Below, one piece after another: positions 24,309 to 32,221 of a stretch of 33,232 nt of DNA. The notes under the pieces are model-generated. The model ran no database searches. It saw only the letters and a list, made by a program, of their open reading frames with translations, and had not been told where the DNA came from. Position 1 is the first letter of the stretch. Every line of letters starts with the position of its first letter. The DNA comes from Candidatus Bathyarchaeum sp. (GTDB taxonomy: Archaea > Thermoproteota > Bathyarchaeia > Bathyarchaeales > Bathyarchaeaceae), in contig JAOZIF010000017.1 of NCBI GenBank assembly GCA_026014495.1, forward strand, positions 1-33,232, written 5' to 3'. Both the position numbers and the translations under genes were made by a program.

Positions 24309-24803
24309 TTAATTTTCAGCCAAGAAGGTCTCAACGGCTTCAATGAAATTCAGCGTTTCAATCTCTATTTGTTTAGTTAGATTATCTAATTTGTTGAAAT
24401 CGGGGGCATCAGTTAAGGTGCATTCTATAATTGAATCAACACCTTTCGTTGTTGGTGGAAGGTAGTATTTTTCCCAATTATTAGCTTTTATTAGTTTCCA
24501 ATATTTTCTCTGAATTTTTTTGTTATATCCTACTAACCATACTTCAAACCTAAATGCTTCATGAAGATATACTATGGCAATTTTCAATTTTTTTGATTTC
24601 AAGGATTTTGGAGTGAAGGAAAAATATGTCATATCCATATAGCCGTAATAAACACTACCAGACACAAAATAATCAGGATACTTCGTTTCAAAGTATAACC
24701 TTAAAGAATTGAAATAATCCATTAAACCTCTATATGCTTCTTTAATAGCTCCCTTTTTCAGCTGTTTTCTGTATTCCTGCATATTTTCATTGAAGGATTC
24801 CAT
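24309..24803 (-). CDS. DUF7000-like protein
   Basis: The product is 164 residues and soluble. Conserved-looking runs are YRGLMDYFNSLRLYFETKYP, VSGSVYYGYMDMTYFSFTPK, FRFEVWLVGYNKKIQRKYW and TTKGVDSIIE. These match what I recall of DUF7000, known mainly from Firmicutes and other bacteria and of unknown function. I chose the ATG at 24803 because GGAG lies ~eight bases upstream; the longer reading from 24833 adds ten residues without homology. Its isolated place between unrelated genes suggests acquisition from bacteria. Confidence 0.6.
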   Translation of the reverse strand: MESFNENMQEYRKQLKKGAIKEAYRGLMDYFNSLRLYFETKYPDYFVSGSVYYGYMDMTYFSFTPKSLKSKKLKIAIVYLHEAFRFEVWLVGYNKKIQRKYWKLIKANNWEKYYLPPTTKGVDSIIECTLTDAPDFNKLDNLTKQIEIETLNFIEAVETFLAEN

Positions 24804-25033
24804 TTCAATATCTCCATCAGAATACGGGCTCAATTAATTGTTGAGTAATCATAATAAAAATATAAATTTGAAGTTAAAAAAGGACTTCTGCAAAACCTAA
24901 GAGATCGCTCATCATGCAGGGGATAAAAAGCCTAGCTTCAGTTCGAGCTATTTTACAACTTGTTTTCCATTTGACAGCCCATAACCCTTATCTGCAACGT
25001 GTAGCATGATGCGCTAATTCACGAGGGATTCAC

Positions 25034-26005
25034 ATGGGAAATCTGACAGTTGCAGTTCTCGGCAAACTAGGTTACAGTAGTAGTTTAGGAAAAAAGGGCA
25101 CTTCAACAGACATCACGCTGTATAATCTAAAGAAGGGCGAAGATACGATAACCTTTGTGGAGCCTACACGCTACCCTGAGCGTCTAGCGCCGCTATTCTA
25201 CGTTTGTTCCTTAGCCAAAAAAGCCGTAGTTATAGTTGATGAACTAAATGCAAACTTAGGGGAGCAACTTGTGATGCTCCAGTGTTGTGGAATAAGTAGT
25301 GGCTATTTTGTACTTCGAAACTATATTTCTCAAGATAAAATTGAACCTCTCTTAAAGGGCACAATTCTGGAAAAATACACATTTGTCGCCGACGACCCAA
25401 CTGAACTAAAAGCCGCACTTTTAGCTGAAGCAGAACAAATGAAGCCACAAACATCAGTGGATAATGAACAAGTTTTGGGAATTGTGCCCGTGGATCACAC
25501 TTTCAACGTGAAAGGCATAGGCGTTGTAATCTTGGGCGTAGTCGCAAATGGCGTAATCAAGAAGCATGACGTAATGAATGTGCTACCAGGAACAAAGACA
25601 ACACAGATTCGTTCCATTCAAAAACATGATGATGATTTTGACTCTGCATCAGAGGGCGACAGGGTGGGGCTTGCGCTCAAAAACGTCAAGGTAGAAGATG
25701 TTGATAGAGGCACAGTGCTAACAAACGACCCAGCAGTTAAAGATTCCAAACTGATTAAAGCACGTGCTTCGCTTGTCAAGTACTGGTCTGCCCCATTATC
25801 TGCTGGAATGGTGCTGCATGTGGGACATTGGATGCAGGTGCTTAACAGCAAAGTTGAAGCAGTCAACGATGAAGGTGACTGGCGCAAACCGACTTTAACG
25901 TTGAGCTTGGAAAAAGAGATTGTGCACAGTCCGGATGATGTGGCTGTTTTGATGTATCTAGAAGGCGGAAAACTGCGTGTAGCAGGTACCATCGGTTTGC
26001 CCTAA
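25034..26005 (+). CDS. EF-Tu/SelB-like pseudo-GTPase
   Basis: The product is 323 residues. The C-terminal ~180 residues keep domains II and III of translational GTPases: VLGIVPVDHTFNVKGIGVVILG, VIKKHDVMNVLPG, TQIRSIQKHDDDFDSASEGDRVGLAL. The N-terminal ~120 residues occupy the place of the G domain, but LGKLGYSSSLGKKGTSTDI has no intact GxxxxGK[ST] P-loop, and no DxxG or NKxD is visible. It therefore probably does not hydrolyse GTP. Proteins of this kind (SelB-like, degenerate) occur in archaea; a role in tRNA binding is inference. AGGG precedes the ATG. Confidence 0.75.
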   Translation: MGNLTVAVLGKLGYSSSLGKKGTSTDITLYNLKKGEDTITFVEPTRYPERLAPLFYVCSLAKKAVVIVDELNANLGEQLVMLQCCGISSGYFVLRNYISQDKIEPLLKGTILEKYTFVADDPTELKAALLAEAEQMKPQTSVDNEQVLGIVPVDHTFNVKGIGVVILGVVANGVIKKHDVMNVLPGTKTTQIRSIQKHDDDFDSASEGDRVGLALKNVKVEDVDRGTVLTNDPAVKDSKLIKARASLVKYWSAPLSAGMVLHVGHWMQVLNSKVEAVNDEGDWRKPTLTLSLEKEIVHSPDDVAVLMYLEGGKLRVAGTIGLP

Positions 26006-26076
26006 ATGCTTTTGTTTTCTTGTTGTTTGCAGTGTACAAGATAAGCTAGTAGTTTAAAAAACAAAAAAATCGGATG

Positions 26077-26100
26077 ATGAGGACTACAAAATGTCCTCAT
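26077..26100. terminator. Terminator hairpin (mainly for ftsZ)
   Basis: ATGAGGAC (26077-26084) pairs perfectly with GTCCTCAT (26093-26100) over an eight-base loop. On the minus strand it is followed by T-rich runs, fitting termination of ftsZ; it lies between two convergent genes. Confidence 0.55.
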
Positions 26101-26134
26101 GCGTTCTAGATTAGAGGTGTTTTTGGTGTTGGGG

Positions 26135-27211
26135 TTACCACGGCAGTTTGAAGCGTCCTAGCTTCTTTTTCTGCGTTTTGAGGAATGCGCTGTCTACTCC
26201 AGTTATGACTACCATGACGTTAGCGCGGCCTTTTAGGTTCGGATCGACTTTTGCTCCCCAGATAACTTTTGATTTTGGTGGCATGTATCGTTTGATCAGT
26301 TCTCCTCCACGATGGACTTCTTCGAGAGTCATGTCTTCTCCGCCTGAGATGTGTATCAGTACTCCGCGAGCCTTTGTGATGTCTTCAACGTCAAGTAAGC
26401 GCTCATTCAAAGCTCTTTCAACTGCGTGCTCTACTTTGCCTTCATCTTTTCCTTGACCAATTCCAATTGATGCAAGTCCTGCATCGTGCATGATTGCTCG
26501 TAAGTCAGCATAGTCTAGGTTGATTAAGCTTGCACTGGTGATGGTTTCAGTTACACCTTTGACGAATTTTCCAATGGTTGTGTTGGCTACACCTAAAGCT
26601 TCTTGGAAAGGCAAGTTACCTGCAAGATGGTTAAGTCTGTCGTTGTCGATTATGACTACTGTATCGCAGTACTGTTTGAGTTGTGTTATCGCGGCTTTTG
26701 CTGCACCCATTCTTGCAGTTTCAATCTGGAAGGGAAGTGTTGCTACACCAACAACCAGACGGGGAACTGGATCGTTCTCGAATTTTTTGTGTAATTGTCT
26801 TGCAAGCTCAACAATGCCTCCTGTTCCGGTTCCTCCACCTAAACCAGCTACGATAAATAGGATGTTTGAATTTTCAACTTCAGTGAAGACCTCTTTGATG
26901 CTTTCGTTCATTGCTTGTTCTCCGACTTTTGGGTAACCTCCGCATCCTAGGCCTTTGCATGTTTTTTCGCCTATCAAAATTCGTCTGTCAGCTTCACTAA
27001 TACTGAGATGGTTTGCATCTGTGTTAACTGAAATTAGTCTGCCGCCAGCTACGCCTTCTTGTTTTACCCAAGAGATGATGTTGCATCCGGCTCCACCGAT
27101 TCCTATAGCCATGACTGAAGGCTTTGAAGCTGCTGCTAATTGTTCTAATTTTTCTTGGTCCGCACGCATGTTTGCTCGCGCGAGGATTAACTGTCTTTCT
27201 AAATCTTTCAT
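26135..27211 (-). CDS. ftsZ: Cell division GTPase FtsZ
   Basis: The product is 358 residues. A charged helical extension of ~30 residues precedes the GTPase fold. GIGGAGCNI (37-45), the tubulin signature GLGGGTGTGG (123-132) and the T7 loop NLDYAD (231-236) are all intact, so polymer-stimulated GTP hydrolysis is expected. It forms the Z ring at the division site. The C-terminal peptide is short and basic-aromatic (KKLGRFKLPW) after a very short linker. The start at 27211 has no strong Shine-Dalgarno. It is divergent from an unknown gene through a region rich in palindromes. Confidence 0.93.
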   Translation of the reverse strand: MKDLERQLILARANMRADQEKLEQLAAASKPSVMAIGIGGAGCNIISWVKQEGVAGGRLISVNTDANHLSISEADRRILIGEKTCKGLGCGGYPKVGEQAMNESIKEVFTEVENSNILFIVAGLGGGTGTGGIVELARQLHKKFENDPVPRLVVGVATLPFQIETARMGAAKAAITQLKQYCDTVVIIDNDRLNHLAGNLPFQEALGVANTTIGKFVKGVTETITSASLINLDYADLRAIMHDAGLASIGIGQGKDEGKVEHAVERALNERLLDVEDITKARGVLIHISGGEDMTLEEVHRGGELIKRYMPPKSKVIWGAKVDPNLKGRANVMVVITGVDSAFLKTQKKKLGRFKLPW

Positions 27212-27290
27212 TTCATGTGTTGTTTGTGACGTTTGAGTCTCCCACCTATGATTGTTTTTGGTTTTATTGTGATTAGTAATCTTGCCGCAG

Positions 27291-27371
27291 GATATAAATA
27301 TTACGTCTTAAGACTTAAGATAGGTGTAAAGGTTATAAAATCCCTTTCACATATATCGATTTTTGATATAT
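27291..27371. promoter_or_regulatory. Divergent ftsZ promoter region with two palindromes
   Basis: The ftsZ TATA box (minus strand TTTATATC) is at 27291-27298. Just upstream of it is the perfect palindrome TCTTAAG-A-CTTAAGA (27306-27320). A second TATA-like element, GGTTATAAAAT, at about 27331-27341 faces the plus-strand gene. It is followed by the inverted repeat ATATATC (27351-27357) / GATATAT (27365-27371) near its expected transcription start. These are operator candidates; the factor is unknown. Confidence 0.45.
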
Positions 27372-27432
27372 TCTAGAAAAAGAAATGTTTTTTTAAATGT
27401 TACAAACACCTGAACCAATCTAGGGAAACGCT

Positions 27433-27843
27433 ATGAACAACCTCAGTCTGATGAAAGACTTTGCAAGCACATTCGTAGGGGACGACTTCTATCTAATCAT
27501 CAAATCAGACAACATTGGCGTTATAGTTCACACAATAGAAATAATACAAAAAACAGACAACACATGCCAACTCAAAGACATACCAATAGGAGAGTACTTT
27601 TTCAGAATACTAGCAGTTGACGTAAACAACAAACAAGCATACATTTTGTGCACATGGAGTGAACAACTCTTGCAAAACTTACTAACGCAACGCCTACGAG
27701 CCAAGGAGGCAGGCTATAACAAAATCACCATGATTAAAGACACACGTGAAAACTCGAACGACTGGATTTTAACATGGGGCGATGTAGCAATAAACAGCAG
27801 AACAGACAAGGCACCAAAAACACAATTAACCTACATCTATTAG
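27433..27843 (+). CDS. Hypothetical soluble protein
   Basis: The product is 136 residues and soluble, with no signal peptide or membrane segment. It starts MNNLSLMKDFASTFVGDDF, has a beta-strand-like middle (YLIIKSDNIGVIVHTIEI, CQLKDIPIGEYFFRILAVD) and ends in a Lys/Thr-rich tail. A WSEQLLQNLLTQRLRAKEAGY helix lies near residue 75. I do not recognise it. An AGGG-like signal lies ten bases before the ATG. It is divergent from ftsZ and convergent with the pilin operon, with its own terminator. Confidence 0.6.
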   Translation: MNNLSLMKDFASTFVGDDFYLIIKSDNIGVIVHTIEIIQKTDNTCQLKDIPIGEYFFRILAVDVNNKQAYILCTWSEQLLQNLLTQRLRAKEAGYNKITMIKDTRENSNDWILTWGDVAINSRTDKAPKTQLTYIY

Positions 27844-27939
27844 CGGCTTCACTTTTTCTTTTTTTCCACTTAAAGGGCTGTTACTAACGACTAACACAGG
27901 ATTTAATGCGTAAAAACAAAAAAAGGGAAAAATAAAGGG

Positions 27940-27973
27940 AACCCTTGGCTCTTCGCGAGCTAAAGGGTTTTTT
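27940..27973. terminator. Two-part terminator hairpin
   Basis: An outer stem ACCCTT (27941-27946) / AAGGGT (27963-27968) encloses an inner stem GCTC/GAGC (27948-27951, 27957-27960) with loop TTCGC. A run of T's follows at 27968-27973. It lies between the convergent unknown gene and pilin gene and can serve both. Confidence 0.6.
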
Positions 27974-27982
27974 AAGAGCATG

Positions 27983-28549
27983 TCAGACCGCTTTCACAAT
28001 GGTTTCTGTAGCGTAGAGTGATTGCCCCGTAGAGATCGTTACTCGCACAGGCGTGCCTACGTCGTAGACTATGAGATTTCCCGGGTTGACAATAAAGAAC
28101 AACATCGTCCATCCTGGCTGAAGAATCAAGTTTTCTGAAACCACAGTGAAGTCATAGGCCACACCATCTAGTGTTAACGTGTTTGAACCTGTTTGATTAA
28201 AGTTTGAAACGTATTCTATGTTAGTAGATAGAACGCCCTCTACTTTGGTATATAGTACGAAAGTTTCTGTTCCATTCCAGGTGCTCTCTTGCCCTTTGAT
28301 TGTGACTTTGTTAAGTACAATATCTGTTTCACCCGTGTTGGTTACAAGCAGACTGCCAAGAGAAGTCGTTGTGTTTTTGTACCATACAGCAACGTTTGAC
28401 AAATACATGTCTTCTTGCTGTATCCTTGTTCCTGCAATGTTAAGCGCAAAGGTTGACCCTACGCCCGCCAACAGCACACCAGCTACTAGCAAAATCAAGC
28501 TTGCTACTGCAGTGCTCAAAGCTTTCTTGTTTTTGAGAAGTCTTCTCAT
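27983..28549 (-). CDS. Archaeal type IV pilin-like protein
   Basis: The product is 188 residues. A short basic leader, RRLLKNKKAL, ends at a likely class III (PibD/FlaK) cleavage site. It is followed by the hydrophobic helix STAVASLILLVAGVLLAGVG that would pack the pilus core. The rest is beta-rich with several NxT/S sequons (KNTTT, WNGTE, NQTGS), as expected for an exposed, N-glycosylated pilin head. It resembles the archaeal pilin N-terminal DUF1628 type. No secretion ATPase or peptidase gene adjoins it. It lies 12 bases after the small gene upstream and is probably cotranscribed. Confidence 0.7.
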   Translation of the reverse strand: MRRLLKNKKALSTAVASLILLVAGVLLAGVGSTFALNIAGTRIQQEDMYLSNVAVWYKNTTTSLGSLLVTNTGETDIVLNKVTIKGQESTWNGTETFVLYTKVEGVLSTNIEYVSNFNQTGSNTLTLDGVAYDFTVVSENLILQPGWTMLFFIVNPGNLIVYDVGTPVRVTISTGQSLYATETIVKAV

Positions 28550-28561
28550 TCATGTTTCCCC

Positions 28562-28843
28562 CTATACGTTCGTTGAAGAATCTAGTTTGGTCAGAAACTC
28601 CGGAGGCGCTGTTTTGCATTTCTTTGGGTCTTTGTTGGAGATGTAAAGGTACGTCAATGATCTATTTTGGTAGATTATTCTTGCTCCGTTCTGTTTTTTG
28701 GCGTATTTTAGCAGGTCTAAATACTGTTGGGCAGTACCCTTTAACACGAAAGCCATGTAGAAAAATGGCTCCGCAGTGTCTTCTATATTGTTGACTGTTT
28801 TCAATCTTTCCTTCCTTCCTTCAATCGTCCCTTGATGCGGCAT
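28562..28843 (-). CDS. Small protein upstream of the pilin-like gene
   Basis: The product is 93 residues from the ATG at 28843, chosen because GGTGG lies six bases ahead; a TTG at 28861 would add six residues. The centre reads FFYMAFVLKGTAQQYLDLLK then GARIIYQNRSLTYLYIS, suggesting an alternating strand-helix-strand fold; the tail has Lys and Cys (KDPKKCKTAPPE). There is no membrane segment. I do not recognise it. A TCTTAAGA motif like that upstream of ftsZ lies 31 bases before its start. Confidence 0.5.
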   Translation of the reverse strand: MPHQGTIEGRKERLKTVNNIEDTAEPFFYMAFVLKGTAQQYLDLLKYAKKQNGARIIYQNRSLTYLYISNKDPKKCKTAPPEFLTKLDSSTNV

Positions 28844-29079
28844 CTTGTGCCACCACCCCAAAGGCGTAGCATATCTTAAGACATAATACTTAATAAATAT
28901 TTCTTATTCACATTCACAATCAATATAAAAAATACAACAAAAAACAGAGAATAATCGACTACACTAAACAACTCTGTCCACATCGCACACCCAAAAAACA
29001 CAGACACAAACAACAAACATAAAACAATGAAACCCAAAGTTCAGGCTTGAAAATTCGCCTAAACATAAAAGCAAATAGC

Positions 29080-29493
29080 TTACAGTTTTTTGACTGTTTT
29101 TAATATAGAAACTTTGATCTGGCTGATGTGCTCATTTGTTCGAAAAGCTTCCACCAGTTTTCTAATGTTATCTGCTTCTCCTTTCACTACTATTACTTCT
29201 AGACAGTGGTCTTCGTCTATGTGTGCATGAAGAAAAGTTGAGATTATGTCTCCAAAACTGTGCTGAATTTCGGAGATTTGCCCCTTTGTTGTTTCGCGTT
29301 CATATATGATTGTTATTGAAGCTGCAATTTCTCCATCAAGTTCCTTGAGGCTTCTGGTTTCCATGATGAATGTTCGCAGAGCTTGCCGGATAATTTCTGA
29401 TCTGTTCGCGAATCCCTGTTCTTTGATGGATGTTTCTACACGTTCCAGTAGTTTTTCTGGGACTGAGACGCTGATAATGGTCACGCCATGCAC
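29080..29493 (-). CDS. nikR: Nickel-responsive regulator NikR (paralogue 2)
   Basis: The product is 137 residues. A ribbon-helix-helix domain (TIISVSVPEKLLERVE) is followed by the ACT-like domain. The nickel ligands His78, His89, His91 and Cys97 are present with NikR spacing. It is divergent from a metal ABC transporter gene cluster starting at 29601, so it probably represses that transporter when nickel is abundant. It differs from NikR at 2375-2782 over much of its length, so the two are not recent duplicates. The gene starts at ATG 29493. Confidence 0.85.
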   Translation of the reverse strand: MHGVTIISVSVPEKLLERVETSIKEQGFANRSEIIRQALRTFIMETRSLKELDGEIAASITIIYERETTKGQISEIQHSFGDIISTFLHAHIDEDHCLEVIVVKGEADNIRKLVEAFRTNEHISQIKVSILKTVKKL

Positions 29494-29600
29494 CGTGTTA
29501 TTAACTTATCAGGTCATACTTAAATATATTTTATTAAAAAATAGCAAAAATTTAATAAATACATGCTGTTCAAATATTAAACAACAAAAGGTATCAGCAC
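29494..29600. promoter_or_regulatory. nikR / metal transporter operator region
   Basis: This divergent 107-base region contains TCATAC, which equals one half of the E. coli NikR operator; no partner GTATGA is at the usual 16-base spacing. It also has a perfect inverted repeat TTTATTAAA (29530-29538) / TTTAATAAA (29551-29559) with a 12-base spacer. Its AT richness makes chance plausible. Confidence 0.4.
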
Positions 29601-30545
29601 ATGAATAAACGCCAAAAACTCTTTGTGGCAACAACAATAATAATTATCCTGATGACGGTTTTTGTCACGGCTTTTTACTCACAACAAAACAAAACGGCAG
29701 ATGAAAATAAACTGCAGGTCGTAGCCACATTTTATCCTCTTGCCTTTTTTGCCCAGCAGATAGGCGGAGACAAAACAGTAGTTAACCAGCTCATACCAGA
29801 CAATACCGAAGTGCACAATTGGCAGCCATCATTCGCTGACATTTTAGCCATAGACGAAGCAGATGTTATCATATACAATGGGGCATCGCTTGACCACTGG
29901 TTTGAGGACGATGTACTTCCTGTTATTGATTCTAGCAACAAGATAATAGTAGAAACCACCAAAGGCATACAGCTCCTGCAAGCGGAACAAGAAAATGAGG
30001 ACCATGAACACGAGGGAAACTATGACCCTCACACGTGGATAAGCCCATTCATAGCACAACAGCAAGCCCAAAACATATACGAAGCACTAATCAAAAAGGA
30101 CCCAGACAACATTGACTACTATGCTGAGCGTTGGCAAAACCTGAAAACACGGTTTGAAGAACTAGACGCCAACTTCGTCAGTGGTCTTTCAACAAAATGT
30201 AAAGATGTTATTTTTGTGTCCCATTCTGCGTTTGGATATCTCGCCGACAGATACAACTTTGAACAACATGGAGTCATAGGAATCTCTGCAGATGAACAAC
30301 CAAGCGCCTCAAAATATGCCGACATTGTGGAAACGATGATAGAGCATGAAACATACGTGATTTATGTTGACCCAGTTTACGGAAACGAATCCGCCCAAAC
30401 CCTCAAAAACGAGCTAGAGCGCCTTTCTGGTCAAGATGTGCAGATACTAAAGCTATACTTTATGCTTGGCGAGATGGATAATTTAAATTACTTTGAGCAA
30501 CAGGAAAAAAACTTGGAAAACCTGAAGACAGGACTTGATGCATAA
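29601..30545 (+). CDS. Metal ABC transporter substrate-binding protein (ZnuA/TroA family)
   Basis: The product is 314 residues. The N-terminal hydrophobic stretch (residues 8-25) acts as a signal/anchor; no lipobox Cys is seen. Ligand residues typical of cluster A-I proteins are His72 (EVHNWQP), His144 (DPHTWISP), His208 (VSHSAFG) and the Asp in YVDPVYG. A short His/Glu-rich loop (ENEDHEHEGNYDPH) precedes the second ligand, as in ZnuA. It would bind Zn, Mn or Ni outside the membrane; the NikR neighbour favours nickel. The ATPase gene follows after 22 bases. Confidence 0.85.
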   Translation: MNKRQKLFVATTIIIILMTVFVTAFYSQQNKTADENKLQVVATFYPLAFFAQQIGGDKTVVNQLIPDNTEVHNWQPSFADILAIDEADVIIYNGASLDHWFEDDVLPVIDSSNKIIVETTKGIQLLQAEQENEDHEHEGNYDPHTWISPFIAQQQAQNIYEALIKKDPDNIDYYAERWQNLKTRFEELDANFVSGLSTKCKDVIFVSHSAFGYLADRYNFEQHGVIGISADEQPSASKYADIVETMIEHETYVIYVDPVYGNESAQTLKNELERLSGQDVQILKLYFMLGEMDNLNYFEQQEKNLENLKTGLDA

Positions 30546-30567
30546 CCAATAAGAAAGTTGAAATGAA

Positions 30568-31377
30568 ATGCCAGATAATACTCAAGTGACCTCCATGCAA
30601 CAAAAAACGCCTGTGCTAGAAGTTTCAAACCTCTACGTAGATAGGTCAAATTCTGTTGTTATTGAAGATGCCAACTTCACAATCCATAAAGGAGATTACG
30701 TTGGCATAGTCGGCCCAAATGGAGGAGGCAAAACAACTCTTCTTTTAGCCATCCTAAACATCATACCTAAAACTAAAGGAACAATTCGCCTCTTTGGGCA
30801 AGACACACAATCATTTTCGCACTGGGAAAAAGTGGCTTATGTTCCTCAGCATGCAATTAATTTTGATCCACATTTTCCATTAGCTGTTAGAGAATTAGTG
30901 GCTCTGGGCAGAGTGAACAAAAACAACTTAGGAAAAACCTTGAAACAAAATGACTGGAAAGCTGTGGATGATGCTCTTGAGTTCATGGGAATATCTGAAA
31001 TCGCAAACAAACGAATTGGGCAACTTTCTGGAGGACAAAAACAACGAGTTTTTGTAGCAAAAGCATTGGTGAGAAAGCCAGAAATAATTTTACTGGATGA
31101 ACCAATAGTTGGAGTAGACGCGCAGACTCAAGAGAAATTTTACAAGAAACTCAGCGACCTAAATATTGCAAAGGGCATAACAATCCTTTTAGTTACTCAT
31201 GACTTGACAGCTGTTTTTTGCAGGATGTCTAAAGTTATGTGCATGAATCGTTGGGTTAACGTAGCTGAAATAACTAAAGATGTCAAACCTGAGGAGGTTC
31301 TAAGCAAAGCCTACGGTGAACATTTCCACTTTGTATTTCACCAGCATGAATGTAAACGGGTTTTTGAAGATGAATGA
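30568..31377 (+). CDS. Metal ABC transporter ATP-binding protein (ZnuC family)
   Basis: The product is 269 residues. The Walker A motif GPNGGGKT is at 49-56, the Q-loop sits at VPQH, the signature is LSGGQKQRV, Walker B is IILLDEP, and the H-loop is VTHD. It drives metal import by ATP hydrolysis at the inner face. A His/Cys tail (EHFHFVFHQHECKRVFEDE) may be a metal-sensing extension. Its stop overlaps the start of the permease gene by a few bases (ATGAATGA), so translation is probably coupled. Confidence 0.92.
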   Translation: MPDNTQVTSMQQKTPVLEVSNLYVDRSNSVVIEDANFTIHKGDYVGIVGPNGGGKTTLLLAILNIIPKTKGTIRLFGQDTQSFSHWEKVAYVPQHAINFDPHFPLAVRELVALGRVNKNNLGKTLKQNDWKAVDDALEFMGISEIANKRIGQLSGGQKQRVFVAKALVRKPEIILLDEPIVGVDAQTQEKFYKKLSDLNIAKGITILLVTHDLTAVFCRMSKVMCMNRWVNVAEITKDVKPEEVLSKAYGEHFHFVFHQHECKRVFEDE

Positions 31378-32188
31378 ACTAGTTGATGTCTTCAGACTTT
31401 TTGAGTTCCAGTTCTTCCAGAATGCACTCCTAGGAGGAACCATAGCAGCTTTGGCTTGTGCATGGGTTGGACTGTTTTTGATACTGCGAAAAGAGGCAAT
31501 GATAGGCGATGGAATAGCACACACAGCCTTCGGAGGCATAGCATTAGGGTTACTGCTGCAAGTCAACCCAATATTTACTGCTTTGCTGGTTTCTATTCTA
31601 GCCGTTTTAGGCATATCATACATGAAAAAAAAGGGGCTGGCCCAGTCAGACTCTGCAATAGCCGTAATGATGGCAGTAGGCTTCTCCACTGGCCTAATAA
31701 TAATAAGCTTGGCTGGCGGATTCAATGTTGAGCTTTTCAGTTTTCTGTTTGGCTCAATTCTCACCATCGACCAAACAGATCTTATAATAGTGTCAATTCT
31801 TGGAATATCAACAATAATCGTTCTGGGAATATTCTACAAAGAGCTACTTTCCATGACCTTCGACGAGCAAGGCGCCAGATTAATGGGCATACCAGTAAAA
31901 CCTTTGGCTTTAGCGTTCAACTTGCTGGTGGCAATCACAATTGTGCTGTCCATAAAAGTAATAGGAGTAATTCTTGTTGTCGCACTCCTAGTGTTACCTG
32001 GACTCTCTGCCCTTCAACTGAACATATCATTCAAAAAAACAACACTAGCTGCCATCCTCTTCGGAACACTCAGCATGATTACAGGCATACTGCTTTCAAC
32101 AATTTACAATGTAGCAACGAGCGGCATCATAGTTTTCACTGCAGCAGGAATCTTCCTGTTTACAGCGATTTACAGAAAACTAGAGTAA
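31370..32188 (+). CDS. Metal ABC transporter permease (ZnuB family)
   Basis: The product is 272 residues with about eight membrane helices. The family opening RLFEFQFFQNALLGGTIAALAC is followed by VGLFLILRKEAMIGDGIAHTAFGGIALG, the conserved coupling/metal-path segment of the ABC-3 group. I chose the ATG at 31370, which overlaps the ZnuC stop; the longer frame from 31316 would lie within the ATPase gene. It forms the channel for the transporter encoded by the two genes before it. Convergent with the Lrp gene. Confidence 0.9.
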   Translation: MNELVDVFRLFEFQFFQNALLGGTIAALACAWVGLFLILRKEAMIGDGIAHTAFGGIALGLLLQVNPIFTALLVSILAVLGISYMKKKGLAQSDSAIAVMMAVGFSTGLIIISLAGGFNVELFSFLFGSILTIDQTDLIIVSILGISTIIVLGIFYKELLSMTFDEQGARLMGIPVKPLALAFNLLVAITIVLSIKVIGVILVVALLVLPGLSALQLNISFKKTTLAAILFGTLSMITGILLSTIYNVATSGIIVFTAAGIFLFTAIYRKLE

Positions 32189-32221
32189 AAAAATGTGGAT
32201 TACCAAAAGACCTGTTGCGGG

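Noticed and set aside
29494-29525. Complete E. coli-type NikR operator
   Set aside because: Only the TCATAC half is present; no GTATGA at 16 bases, so a full site is not claimed.
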